Positions 1 through 13,421 of a stretch of DNA of 64,000 bases are shown here, in pieces. The DNA lies in assembly GCA_964036295.1 (NCBI GenBank), contig OZ038465.1, forward strand, positions 22,440,331 to 22,504,330, written 5' to 3'. This stretch comes from Plumapathes pennacea. Taxonomy: Eukaryota > Cnidaria > Anthozoa > Antipatharia > Myriopathidae. The notes beneath the pieces were generated by a model. That model was not told the origin of the DNA, did not search any database, and was given only the letters and a program-made list of their open reading frames with translations. The first letter of the stretch is position 1; every line of letters starts with the position of its first letter. Both the position numbers and the translations under genes were made by a program.

Positions 1-69
1 TCGAGTTTTAAGCCATGAGAATGAATATTTTTGACACAAAAACGGATATACTTTCGGCAAAAAAACTTT

Positions 70-650
70 CCAAAACAGGTACAGTATGTGCGAGGCAACA
101 GATGTCATGTACAGTGTAAAGCATACATCATTGTTTACGGCTAAAGTTCGTCATGGCTTTGGTGTTCCGTTTTCGGCCTGGTATCTTCCCAGAAGTATTT
201 CGTGTTGCCACAGAAAATTCGTTGGGACTAAATAATTAGCGGCGACAGAGTTATTTGCAATCCTGTAGCGGTAGCCATTAAATATAGTCGAATCAATCAA
301 ACAGTTGTTTACGGCAATGACGGTGACCTTAAAGAACGCCAGCCAAAATTGTTCCCTAAAATCTAGTTTATCCGTTCGTGTTCCACAGAGCCAAACGGCA
401 TTCAGTTTGGTTGGCATACAGCTAACTTTCTACGCAAGCATTAACGTACAATTCAATCGACTAGATCTCAAGTCATTTGCGAAGTCACCTCACGCCATCA
501 CATATCACGTGGCAATGTGAGCCAATCACCGTGTGCTGATTCGTAACCCAGAGGAGATTATGAACACACGGCCTGTGGTTTTAAGCTCGTCGGGGCCACG
601 CCCCAACGAGCAAATATTTGATACCGCTGACCGCCCGCGGGCGCCCACGG
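70..650. repeat. Dispersed repeat, copy A
   Basis: This stretch resembles 59700-60222 in the same orientation. Both hold the motif gaggcaacagatgt, then a run ending in tatcttccc, then gtgctgattc, and both end in gcgagcaaatatt. No protein-coding frame is conserved between them; short ORFs across the segment do not match in the second copy. It is best read as a member of a non-coding interspersed repeat family. A small related piece (tgaaccaatcaccg) also occurs near 37490. Confidence 0.6.
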
Positions 651-2152
651 ACGCGTAATCGAATGATGTTTCTAGCCGGAGGGTCGCATGCAGGGTCTTT
701 TTGGTCGCATTTTTAATAGTGATTAGTGAAGGTGTAGTTTTGTTTGAGTAGCGGAAATCTGAATAACGGACCACTTTAAAATGTGCGAAAAAGTAAGCTT
801 TTGACAGGTCAAACAAATCTGGTTACAGATGTGAGCTCAGCAAAGCGAGCCGTGTAAGGAAATTGCCGCTAATAGTGCAGCTTTAGCCGAAATAGCTGTG
901 GTGTTTTTTTGAGTTCCACCAACGGATCCTGGCTTTAGTCCAATTAAACTTAAAAGCCGGAAAAGATGTGACAGCGTGACACTGCTATGTTGAAATGATA
1001 TGACAAAATGAAACTATGAACAGTTTCTGTTCGTATTATCTATTTATCCAGATTCTCTAAACAAACCGATCGTGAAAACCCATGAAAATCATACCAGAGA
1101 GGAAGACGAACTCCACTGATCAAAAACCAACGTACATAGTTATTAACTTAACCCCGTGGGAATAGCGTGTCGTGCAACGATTGTCTTATGCTAATTAATG
1201 GTTATCCAAGGCTTGCAACACTTTCCTCGTTTTCTGAGCCGCTGCTGCTTAAAAACACTGTAGTACCCGAAAACCTATCTAAGCTGACAAAAGCACGTTT
1301 GAAACCAATACAATAACCAAGAAAATCGGCCTGACAAAAGATTTCTCACGAGTAACCACACCAATAAAAACAAATACTCTGTTACTATTCAATCATAGCG
1401 GTTACTTGAGGTTACCCATGGTGTGAGCACAAATGATGTGTCTTGCGAAACTTTTCAACCGACTAAGCGTTTAAATCTGTTCTTGCTCGAAAGTTTGCGT
1501 ATTAAAGTGAAATGTGGCCACCACATGTAATTCACGGGTAACCACAGAGGTCTCACGTTTCTCTGGCTCAGTCTCCTTGCTTTTGTCGGTGTAATTTGAA
1601 ACTGCAGAAGGCGCACAATCTTGCATAAAATCTTCGATCAAACTCCAATTCAAAACGTTCAATGAAATCTACGTCTAATACGTTGCGTCCGCTTCACCCT
1701 TGTGCATCATTCAAACCGCGCAAAGTGACGGTTGGCCTTTGGACGTACATGTTTGATAATCATCAAATCAGAAACCAAACCGCGAACTCCTTATAAAGGG
1801 ACCATATAATAATATGCGGTACCTATTTTGTCAAATTTGGCAGAAAAATGTAAGTCTTCCCCGGCTGAAACGGATAGATTACGAATAAACTGATACACGT
1901 AGTGTCAGACTGTAGCACTAAACGATATTCTTGTGGCAAAGTTAACGCTCTACATTTATTGCTACGCAGCAAGGAAAGCAGCAGTCTATATTATTGACAT
2001 ACGATATCGTATATGCAGGAATATTTCACTTATTTTCACTTAAAGTACACAAGTTGCCATTTTACGTGTCTTTTGCTAATAATTCTGTTTGTGGGATCAC
2101 TAGAGGCAAGGTTACTTCATCAAAATACTAATAGATACTTTTAATAGGACCA
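651..2152. other. No gene recognised
   Basis: AT-rich sequence with only short ORFs (under 100 codons) that show no recognisable motif. No splice-supported exon was found. Confidence 0.5.
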
Positions 2153-5057
2153 CACTGTAAAATCAAAAGTGCTGATTCGACCCCAAAAATGGGGCCGAAA
2201 CGATGAGTCCAGGATGGCACCTTTTTTAGGTCTGTTTCAGCTCCATCATAATGGGGCCGTTTTGGCACCAGATTTTGGGGCTAATCTGACCCCTGTACTG
2301 GGGCCAAATTTGACCTTTGAGTGGGCTGAATTGTAATACTGGGGGGCTATTTTGGAATTCAGAAGTACCCAATCGGCCCCCAAAATTTTAGCCCTCTCAG
2401 AAATGGCCCCTTGAAAAATGGCTGATTCAGCTCCTTCACAGGTCGTTACAGCACCGTGTAGATCTAATTTACTGTTCCTGTTTTTTTCTTTAGCTCAGTA
2501 TATAACAAAGGTTGACTCAAGTATAGTACAGTAGATTTCAACTGTAACATTTTATTATATTCAAGTTGTTACAAGCTCATTTGGTAATTCGCCCTAAATT
2601 GAACCCCCTCTGTATGACTGATGATCACACAATGTGATCACAAAATTATAAGTGGAGACTCTAACACTGTTTCACCTAATTTTACAAGACATAGACTTCC
2701 AACCAGCACAATAGGTCTTAGTAATGTCATGGAACACTTGCCCAAGCAGCAACAAAAAAAAACAGCACTGTAAGCCTAGTGAAATCATTAAATACACAAA
2801 TAGTTAGGCTAAACGAGGATACATTTGAGCATTGACTAATTTGACTAGATATTTTGCACTGGCAAAGCATTGACAAAGGAAGTGACAGACACAAGTGTCT
2901 GTCTCCTACCAATTTCTAGCAAAATTTGTTCGAAAAAGGTCAGAATTGCTTTGCAATTGGTGTACGAAATATCGATTACATAAAAGCAGGCAAGCAACCC
3001 AAGAACAGCATCCATCATTTTATGCTGGGGAGTGTCGCACAGCACACTGCCCTCAATCACAATGAAGAGTAAATCCACATCAAAAATACCTTCCACCAGC
3101 ACAACTTGGGGCTGAATAAACTCACTGACACTTGCATCTACATCACAGTCAATCTGAAAATAAAAGGCAAAAGTGTAAGTACAATCATAGAAAAAAAAAT
3201 GCACAAAGCAGCATCTCAGTTACAGTCAAATTATGTGCGATTTATCTAGAACCTCCTAGAACAAAAATAAGTTCAATCCTACCGTAGTAGGTCACACCTT
3301 AAGTGGTCAGTTACCGGATGGTTGGAGTACACATTATGCAATATTCTTGTACTATGATAGTGCAAGTAACTGTATCAGGTGAACACCAATAGGCTCTTTG
3401 CATGTGGGGTCACATGACCCCAAATACATGACTGGGAAAACATCAACTCAGGCTGAACGAGTGTCAGAAATGGAAAGAGCACAAAAAAATATGCTGACAG
3501 ATAAAATTTCAGGTCCATATCATTTATATATCACAATTGGTGAAATGGGAAGTTGCGGGAGGGCATTAACTTGCCCTCCAGCAACTCTGTTCTTATAAAT
3601 CTTCTTAACATTCCTAAACAATGCCACCAAGTTTGATGTATAAATGCTACAAGATCTGATATTTCACCTGTCCGCATATTTTTTTATTTAAGTGTGAATT
3701 TACAAATTTTCACTGAGCATGCACAAGCAGAACTACATTGTACATGTATGTCCTCCCGTATAGGATTATGGTTAGAGTTAGGTTTAGAGTTAGATTTAGG
3801 TCTGATTATCATGTGCTAGAAAGAGGTAATTCGATTTTGTCACATCCAGTGTGTGGTGATACCTCAACTGTGTACAAGCAAAACTTACAAATCTGATGTG
3901 AAATTCCATCATGCATTCATCTCAAATACAGAACAGTGCATGTGAAAGAAAAATAGCATCAGAACTTATAATACTGTACTCACCGATTACATCTCTACTC
4001 TCCATTATTCTTCAGTCTTTCGACCATACATTCAAAATGTACGGAAAGGGACAGGTACTGTACGCAGCCTTCCACAAATAGTTCTAACTTTGAGTTGAAG
4101 GAAATGACTGTATACACTGATAACTTCGTCCTGCCAAAGGAGTGTTGGCCTTTGTAGATATACAAATAAGAATTCCTGATCACATTTATCCACCGAAGTT
4201 GGGGCTGCTGAACGCTGACGTTGTAATTGATGGCAGACTGACCTGACCGTAACTCCAACAGCCGTCGATCAACAAGTTCGACGTATATCCACACAGCTGC
4301 ATCCCTATTCTTTCTAAAAAAATGAACGTTCAACCGTTTCACAATACCGCACCACGCCACAGAAAAAACCGTTTGAACTGAATGGCGCCCGCGCTACTAC
4401 GCATGCCCATTACGCTAAACCGCACACACCGACAGTCGTCACAAACTCGTTCCCAGGGCCTTCAGCGTGAGGAAACTCTCAAACGAGAAACGAAACCCTA
4501 CCTTTTCAGATTTCTCTGGGTCATTCAAGTTTTGCTATTTGATGCAGTAGTGGATTGCGGAATTCAAAAAGTTGTTCTCAAAAATTTTGATCTGTAGCTT
4601 GAAGCGGTGATTCCCAGCCCAAGCGGTGAGGCCTGGGCGAGTGATGTCATAAGAGTTAGAGTGGGAATGGTATGACACAATTTCAGCCAGTTTCGGCCAT
4701 TGATGGCCAGTTGCAGCAGCAATTTATATCTATCATGCATGTCTGCTTCAGTGTGTACCTTCCTGTGATTTTTTCTAATGCAAGTTTTAACAATAAATTT
4801 CTGAGCAACAGAACTTTGTGGAATTAATTTTGGGGCCAAATCAGCCATTTGTATTTAGCACTTGGGGGTGTGGATGAATTGAAATCAAGGGCCAAATTAC
4901 AATTTAAGGGAGCTAAATTGGAAACAGGAAGGGTCAAATCAGTACCATGTAGAACTGTTTGAGCCCTTCTTGCTCATAACGGCCCCACTGTGGGCCATAC
5001 TGGCCCAAATGACTTTGGGGCCGAATTGGCTTTTGGGGCACTTTTGATTTTACAGTG
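2153..5057. mobile_element. CACTG-ended DNA element, probably non-autonomous CACTA-like
   Basis: The element starts CACTGTAAAATCAAAAGTGC at 2153 and ends with the exact inverse of these 20 bases at 5057. A 2-bp direct repeat (CA) flanks it on each side. About 300-500 bp at each end is filled with copies of a GGGGCC motif in both orientations (for example 2190-2420 and 4810-5035). This is the subterminal-repeat layout known for CACTA/EnSpm elements. No transposase catalytic domain is visible. The interior holds one exon-like remnant (2845-3153, minus). A second minus-strand ORF (3995-4360) is of unknown meaning. The family assignment rests on the termini and is inference. Confidence 0.65.
2845..3153 (-). 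pseudogene. Exon remnant of a transposon-associated protein of unknown function
   Basis: A minus-strand open frame follows a strong splice acceptor (ttttattttcag, exon from 3153) and encodes about 102 residues to a stop. It is hydrophobic, with a VVLVEG motif, then LLACFYVID, and an aromatic and leucine-rich tail (LTFFEQILLEIG). This C-terminal pattern is one I recognise from uncharacterised predicted proteins of invertebrates, often near transposons; I cannot name a function. It lies inside the CACTG-ended element and is probably the last exon of an element-borne or captured gene. No upstream exon was confirmed. Confidence 0.35.
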
Positions 5058-5180
5058 CAGTCAAAAACAATGGGAAAAGGTTTGGTTTTTCCTACAAATT
5101 ATTGGTCAAAACACCCCAGAACAGGCACTTTTTGAATGTCCGCGACGGAGTTGCCACTAAACATCCTCTTTGTGTGCCTA

Positions 5181-5433
5181 CAATCCTGGCCAAAAGTATG
5201 TGGGACACTCTGAACAAATGCTATTTTTCAACATTACTCTCCTTTAGATAACGAAAGCGGCTCTTTTTCCGAAAGGTAACCCTCCCCCCTGCCCCCATGC
5301 AATGCTGCACAAAGAGAGTGCACTTTGAGCACACTCAGTCAACATTGTCAGGGGGGAAGGGGGCGGGAAGAGGGAAAGTGTCATAATTTTTACATAAAAG
5401 GCTAAGTGACCCAAGACTTTTGGCCAGTCTCTA
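5181..5433. mobile_element. Tc1/mariner-like MITE, longer copy
   Basis: Starts at a TA dinucleotide with CAATCCTGGCCAAAAG and ends with a degraded inverse (cttttggccag) near 5433. The last 90 bp match the copy at 6722-6829. The interior holds a GC-rich run that the shorter copy lacks. TA target preference and this terminus fit the Tc1/mariner superfamily. Confidence 0.6.
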
Positions 5434-6721
5434 TAGCGCGAGTTAGTAAAAAATGCCATAACTTCTAAAAGATTTTATGTATTGCGGCCAAATTTGGATG
5501 GGTAAATTTTATAAACTTTGTACATGTATTTTCGATGTATTCACTGCGAAAAAATATTTTAGTACGAGTTTTCAGTGATATAAGGTGTTAATAGGGGCTA
5601 ATTTAAGAAAATGTCATAAATTGATGCGAGCATTAAGTAGCAAGTGTTATAACGAGCGTTCATTCAGAGAAGGCACCGACCGAAACATATTTTGATTTTT
5701 TATCTGTGTAGATGTATTTTTTTCTGAAAATTAAATGAAACTGGATACCTACAATAATATTACACCTAAGAAGCATGCAACGCACCTCCCCACTACCAAC
5801 GGGCTTGGTCAGATATTTAGCGGTGCACCTGTTACAATTCACCAATAATTCACAGCACGATTCACATTTGCGTTTATCATCATACTGATTACACTGAGAA
5901 AGAAAATGACTCCACTATACCTTCATGTAATGAACAAAATCTTACTTTACGTACTATAAAAATGTACGATCGTGAGCTACACGAATACTATGTTCGCACC
6001 GGTTCACCATTTCAACAGCTTATAAAAAAAATAATATTTTTTTTGTAGGTTATAACGATTCACCATTTTCAATTGTCTCAATTTTGGTAAATACTTTCAC
6101 AAAGTAAATGATAATGGTATATACGTAAACACCGTGATGAAGCTGTAGCAATCAATACAGAAACTAATAGTGTATAACTGTGTTCCTAGTGAAGCAGCCC
6201 GAAACGGTGAACCGTGAGTGTGAATCGAGCGGTGATTCGTGTGTGCTGAACCATATAAACATACCTAAGACTACGGCCGCAAACAACTCTAACCGCAGAA
6301 GACTTGGAAATTGCACAACCTCGCGCGATGTCGCGAAACGATCTATTTTCGTCGATTCGCAAGCAAATGGCCAGCCCTCTGCTCCACGGAAATTGTTTCT
6401 TTTCCTTCGTGAATCTCTGTTTTCCGTTAAATTTTGACGTCTACGTATCGTAAAAGAAACGATTAATTGATTTGAGGGTTTAATCCTCAGTTTTTAATCT
6501 TAAAAACCGTTACATTTAATTGTGACCGTAACATTTTTAATTTTACCGCGTCACGATCATATTGCCCAGCATTCACTGAAATGTTCCAACTGTTTTTTAT
6601 TAGCCAAGCTTTGTTCGAATATATACAAAAGGTCATAAACAACAACTATTTCAATTTCGGCATTAATGCATAAAATCCTCTAGAAGTTATGGATACTTTT
6701 ATTACACTCGCCTAATTCAGA
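5434..6721. other. No gene recognised
   Basis: AT-rich spacer. An 85-codon ORF on the plus strand at 6180-6437 has no motif, splice or composition support and is left uncalled. Confidence 0.45.
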
Positions 6722-6829
6722 CAATCCTGGCCAAAAGTATGTGGGACACCCTGAAAAAATGAGGTAGAGGTAAAGTGTCATAATTTTTACATAAAAGGCT
6801 AAGTGTTCCACGACTTTTGGCCAGGATTG
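6722..6829. mobile_element. Tc1/mariner-like MITE, short copy
   Basis: A 108-bp element with perfect inverted ends (CAATCCTGGCCAAAAG at the left, its complement at the right), followed by TA; the left flank reads GA, a probable mutation of TA. It is an internally deleted relative of the 5181-5433 copy. Confidence 0.7.
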
Positions 6830-6969
6830 TAGTTATCTTTTAAAAATTTACTTCTACTTTATTTTACTTGATAGTATATAAAACAAGCTTTCAGCAGATA
6901 CTTTACTTCTGGATGTACGCTTAGTACAGTCTTAGTTATGCCTGAGAGAACAATGTCCGAATATTTTGG

Positions 6970-7350
6970 GTAACCTCCGCTACCTTAAAGTAGGCTGATC
7001 GGATGAATGTTTAAACATGGTTGTTTGCACTTTTTGTGCATCGAATGTGCTCCTTGAGCATCGCCCATCCAAATAAAAAATAAAGAATATTGCGGTCTTG
7101 TATACAACCTGAGAAATTCCACAACTTAGAAGAGTACCGCAAGGTTATGGTTAAGAGCATAACCTCCGTTACCTAGATTTCTCAACGTCTTTGTATTCAG
7201 TCTTTGTTACGTTTTACGCGCTAATAGTTGTTTGGCCAAAGACCAAAGTGGGGTAGAAAACAGCGATTGAGAAGTTAATATACGGTAGATAAGAGACACG
7301 AAAGTCTGGAAACATAACCTCTGTTACCGGTGTTACCAATAACCTCCGTT
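6970..7350. repeat. Cluster of a 13-bp motif, TAACCTCCGTTAC
   Basis: Four copies, two with one mismatch, lie near 6971, 7161, 7317 and 7340. Related but weaker copies occur near 22296 and 22646. Their role is unknown. Confidence 0.4.
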
Positions 7351-7856
7351 ACAACAAATCAAAATCTGTGTTAATATAAACGGTGGAGTAACACAAACCA
7401 TTTGTAAAGTTATGATAACGTTGCGCAAACTTTTTCCTGTGGATTTCGCACCGTGTACAGCCTTTTCAGACCTCTTGTCTGCTTCACGTGGTTGTTATTA
7501 CGTGTAATCCCAGAGTTTTCTCCCAAAATCAAAGTGTTACGTGTTCTTTTGCTACGAAATTGATAACACAAGCAAGGTAAGCACGTTTACTTACTCTGTC
7601 CCTCTTTTTAAAGACTATAACCCATTAGGTTCGAAAAATAATCCCAATCAATGAACTTAACGATTCTGGTAACGGAAGTTGCGTCGGTCGGTTGAAGTGT
7701 CAGTATGTCCGGACTGACGTTTGGATACACATGAAACCCCTTCCATATCATGTTATACTTCCATGACGTTCTTAACTGAAGAAATAATCTTTCCTGGATA
7801 AAGACAGAGCTTATCTCAAAACTATATAACACCAAACGTCGATTACACGCTTTCTG

Positions 7857-8003
7857 CCCTAGATGCTCCCCAAAACGCGAGCAGAGATCCAACGAGCCTA
7901 TCGCCAGAGGAAACAACAACAGGAAGGGATAACGAAAGCGCCTAAAAAGACACGGGCTGAAATTCAAAGGCATTTCCGAAAATTTATTATACTGATAAAC
8001 TCG
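7857..8003 (+). pseudogene. Basic-peptide exon remnant (RAEIQR motif)
   Basis: The plus-strand frame from the ATG near 7861 encodes KTRAEIQRAYRQRK, a short linker, then a second KKTRAEIQRHFRK, then a stop. This basic amphipathic motif is one I know from the N-terminal exons of cnidarian DDE-transposase-like proteins, such as the family of the pseudogene at 21.1 kb. Only about 48 codons remain and no flanking exon is visible. Treat as an orphan fragment. Confidence 0.35.
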
Positions 8004-8099
8004 CATTAATGGATTTCTTTTATCTTACAGGCTAAAGTAGTTAATTTCTAACTAAACTGTTTGACCGATATGTGAGACTCGGTGGTTTGAGAGGCAAGT

Positions 8100-9590
<1,491 letters not shown>

Positions 9591-9599
9591 TGTTTGCCA

Positions 9600-10060
9600 C
9601 GCCTTTATTACAAAGTGTTGAGAAGTAATGCAAATACTAAGACATTTTGCTGAGGCGTTGCATTAAATATCTTACTCATAAACTGAATATGTAAAATAAG
9701 GAAACAGACATAGGTATGTCGGATGAAGCGGAAATAGGGAGATTATAAAAACTGAATGATGGCCTGGAAGATCCCGCTACGGACTTGTCAAGGCAAACAG
9801 TAAAATTCAAAGGCCTGTTTTTTAAGATTGTCCCGAATCTGATCTGGTCTTACACGCATGAAAGATGATGCCTAAAAAGTGTTTCGAATCTAAATAGGCA
9901 TTGTGTTTAAGAAATGGTGTCATTCGGCTAGTCCATACGCGCGTTCCAAGTACTGTTCAAACCTCAGGGGTGTCTGTATTCAATGTAATTGTGCGAAGGA
10001 ACAAAGTACACATTTTCAAACAAATCAAATACGAGCGCCAATGAGAGAAGGCCTTTGGCA
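9600..10060. other. Upstream spacer of the helicase gene, no gene seen
   Basis: One more diverged unit of the foldback motif (tatgtcggatgaagcgg, near 9715) occurs here. No coding frame is recognised. If the helicase-recombinase pair is a mobile unit, its left end should fall in or near this stretch. Confidence 0.4.
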
Positions 10061-10062
10061 GG

Positions 10063-10070
10063 TATATAAA
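10063..10070 (+). promoter_or_regulatory. TATA box of the SF3 helicase gene
   Basis: TATATAAA lies about 90 bp upstream of the first predicted splice donor (AAAG|GTAAGC at 10154) and about 220 bp upstream of the chosen start codon. Transcription would start near 10095. The spacing fits a canonical RNA polymerase II core promoter. Confidence 0.6.
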
Positions 10071-10288
10071 CTCTGATAGCATACTTCCCGGCCTCTTTTG
10101 GCACAGACAAGCAGACAGAACGGAGCTCCGTACATGTGTGTGTATTGAGCAAAGGTAAGCCAGCAACCAATGTCTGAAACACGACCGTGAAACACGCCCA
10201 GCCGTCCACGTGTTTGCCTCACATGATCTTGTTTTTAATTTTCTGCGTAGATTGGGCGTTGCCTTCAGACATAATAAATTGGTGGCTT

Positions 10289-13032
10289 ATGGCTTATGCA
10301 AGTCGACCTTGCAGACAGTTAAATAACAGTGCGATTCGCGGAGCTGCCCTCTGTCACATCCCTCCCGCTTTCGATGGACGTTGTTCGATAGTGACGGTAA
10401 AAGGAGTTTGGCGGGTAAAGGGTGGATCTCGCGCAATTGACGAAGCATGGAAACAAATATCTTCCAAAAGATTGGAATGTGACGAATCGATAAGCAAAGT
10501 TCGCGGAGTGGCATTCTACTACTCTGCCGTTTCAACTTTTGAATCTCAAAAGGACTCAAAGGCAAATGAAACAGAAGACCTAGATTCAAGTGAAGACGAA
10601 CAAGAGGAATCACCAAACTCGTCACAAGTGCTGGCTGGAAATTATGGAAAGAAGAAAAAGCTGCACCCAGCAGTAAGCTATTGGATTGCCATCCAGTCAC
10701 CAAATGGTGCGCCAGTGTCGCCTCGTGCGATCCATTCTGCTCTGACAAGATGCGAAATGGAAATATTCCCGCAGCGATCGTGCAAAACCTCTCTGCCAGA
10801 TATTGAAAGATCACAAGAATAGCTTTATTGGCGACTTGGTAGAGACCTCATACCATTCCTGCTACACACAGATCATCCAAAACATCAGTAATTGTGCTGG
10901 TATCGAGAACTACCTAATCGACAAATATCCAGTTGGAACTGACAAAGTTGTCCATCTTCATGTAGTGGACCAACAATTTTGCACCGCCATCTCCGCGGCC
11001 ACCAACGAAATGGCTAAAGCCGGACTACAGCTTCACAAGTTTTGCATCGCCACGGAGCATTCGAATCCTGCAGTGCCCAAATCATACAAGCCCCTTGCAG
11101 GTCCCACCACCATTCTGTGCAACGACATAGAAACGTTGATGAAGGCACTCGGATATCGTTGCCACCGAGGGAACATTTTCAGAAAAATCCCCGAGTCCAC
11201 TTGCACCTTCACATATCGGGGTAGCATGCGATCATTCTTGCACAAGTGCGCCGCAAACGATTCGCTGAAGGATAGAATGGTGCGCCACATGCCCAAACTA
11301 GTACCTATCTTGAGCGAACCCGACTGTGAGGTTCTGCCGACTATCAGCATCAATTATGACTTGATTGAAGTGTCCAATAGTTGGTTTTGGTGTTTCTCCC
11401 AGGGAAAATTTCTCAAAGAGGCAATCGCCAAGGAAATGGTTGGAAAAGTTAGCCCGAGGACGTTTATCAACTACCATCACGATAAACCCCAGGATCCGAA
11501 GTTTTTCAGAGAAATTCTCGAGAATAGCCTGGAAGAGTCGCACATATCTCGATTCTGTGCCGACTTTCTGCGCCTCTTTGCAGTCAACAAGAAAAATCAC
11601 AAGGAGAAAGTCCCTTGCCTAATTGGGGAAAGCGGCAGTGGAAAGACCAGTCTCTTTTTCCCAGTCTTGGCTATCGTCAAGCCGCAAGCGATCGCCAAAG
11701 TAACCAAGCAGAAGTGCTTCAACAAATCAATGATCGGTGCAGACACTCAAGTTATCTTCCTGGACGAAGCCAGCGAAACAACTATGGACATAGATGACTG
11801 GAAGATCTTAACCCAGGGAGGCTTTACAGCCCACGACTCCAAATACGCCAAGTCGAGGGGCTTTATCAACAGGTGTCCCATGCTAATCACCTGCCAAAGG
11901 GAAATGCACTTTGAAGATGAAGATCGCAAAGCCATGGATGCGAGATTGAACAAGTATTTCTTTAAGAGTCTTCCATCACTCAACCAACATGCGACAAAGT
12001 GGCTCAAAACTCATGCAATGGACTGCATCGTGTGGGCTCAAGAAAAGGCGTCTGCCTTGCGAGCGGGGGATAGCGATGATTGCGACCAGGTGTCCGAGTC
12101 CTCGTCAGACGAAATGCACTTTGGCGAAGAAGACGTCGCTGCCATTAAGGAAGGTGTCCGTTATTGCTGGCGCCCAAGAACCAGCCCACGAGCTCTCGAC
12201 AGGCGAAGGAAAGAGTCAAACAGTGGAAACTGAAGGGCAGCAGGAGAGCATCCAGGATGTCTTGGCTGAATGGGAAGAAGATTTTGATCTGGTTCGTTTC
12301 TACACAGAACTATCCAAGCGCCTCGATGCCTTGGGTGGCGAACGAAACTTAAGATGGCAGATCCTTGTAGCCATCAAGGCGAACTTTGAAGGATACCTCC
12401 GAAGGACGCGAGACGATCAACGTATGGGAGTTATGATGGCATGCAGGAACAGAGAGCAACACTTGCTCGACATGGGAGTAGCAGAGGACCTTGTCCAGCG
12501 AATTCCTGACAATCCAATGATGGCATATCCCGCAACTCTTCAACGTGCAGTCGACAGTTGCGTTGCCAAGATTAACACGGCCAGTTATGGACAGAGAGCA
12601 ATGCGTGCCAAACAAATATTCGAAGGTGTCTGGCTGCAGACGAAGGAACACGAACTGGTTCAACTGGTAAAAGATCTGGAAGGCTGCCACGAACTGGACG
12701 TCAAACAGGCCAAGGAGTACTGCCTGGAGGTTGCCAGCGACGCCCTGAGGGGACACCACCTATCTGAAGGCACTGATCCACAGCTTGGCCTTGAAGTTCG
12801 CAGGAGGTTATACCTGGAGAATGGCTGGATTCCCAAGGGTCAGGAGTCCCGCATTACGGATCTGCACACTCCTCCTGACATGGAAGAAGTCCCAAACGAA
12901 CCCAAGCTGCTTCTCACTCCACCAAGCAGCCGGCCCAAACGCCAGCGAAAGAGGAAGAGTGCCACGCAGATGTATACCGCGGGCAAGCAACAGAAAACCA
13001 TGCTCGATTTTTTGTTCAAAAGTCAGAATTAA
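10289..13032 (+). CDS. SF3 helicase (AAA+), NS1/E1-like, spliced
   Basis: Predicted nuclear DNA helicase of about 855 residues. Superfamily 3 helicases unwind DNA at origins in small viruses and mobile elements. Walker A is GESGSGKTS (about 11625-11651), Walker B is QVIFLDEAS (about 11748-11774), followed by a B-prime-type segment with TQGG and DSKYAK, and motif C PMLITCQ. Non-coding exon 1 ends at 10154; intron 10155-10250 (GTAAGC to TGCGTAG). The start chosen is the ATG at 10289, because the only ATG of exon 1 meets an immediate stop. Intron 10673-10799 (GTAAGC to TGCCAG) restores the frame exactly. Near 12150 the frame shifts once more: a 49-nt GT-AG intron (12154-12202) would fix it, but a frameshift is equally possible. 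An acidic stretch precedes intron 2. The C terminus is basic and ends in a PCNA-binding-like motif. Codon use is richer in GC than the flanks. The first 350 residues are unassigned. Confidence 0.8.
12154..12202 (+). other. Putative 49-nt micro-intron or frameshift site
   Basis: The reading frame changes by one base here. Removing GTGTCC...CTCTCGACAG joins codons in phase. An alternative 64-nt removal (12090-12153) also restores frame but has a weak acceptor. A real frameshift cannot be excluded. Confidence 0.35.
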
Positions 13033-13349
13033 GGGATGATTTAAGAGAATCGTGACTTATTATGTGTGTTTGACTAGTATTGCACACGAAAAATAAAAAA
13101 TAAAAAAAATGAAAAAATAAGTTCTAACCCGCTGGTATAATTTATTTATTATTAAAGTTTGCTCTTTGATCCACAATGTTATTACGTGCTATTCCCGTTT
13201 GAAAATTATCTATTTTTTTTTTACCTTTGCCAGTGCCTTTTCCTTTAACTGTATAAGACAGCAGTTGAAGCCATAAAATGACACCAAACAATCACAGTCA
13301 ATAAGAGTACATGCGTGCCGCAGTTGTCCAACTTTCATTTCATAAGAGT
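13033..13349 (+). terminator. 3' flank and poly(A) signal of the helicase gene
   Basis: AATAAA occurs at 13092-13097 in an A-rich run about 60 bp after the stop codon, a plausible polyadenylation signal. The rest up to the CACTA-like insertion is non-coding. Confidence 0.5.
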
Positions 13350-13398
13350 CACTGTGTCAAAAGAGGCGTGCACGGTGCATGACATTTGCCGATACGAA

Positions 13399-13421
13399 CT
13401 CGTATTCTTAAAGAATACGAG
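13399..13421. repeat. 11-bp perfect inverted repeat in the left subterminal region
   Basis: CTCGTATTCTT and its complement are separated by one base. Not shared by the right end of the element. Confidence 0.6.

Noticed and set aside
3398..3598. 66-codon ORF inside the CACTG-ended element
   Set aside because: No motif, no splice support.
10940..10965. HLH triplet in the helicase protein as an HUH nuclease motif
   Set aside because: The tripeptide is present (VVHLHVV), but no nearby YxxK-type catalytic tyrosine follows, so a Rep-type endonuclease is not supported.
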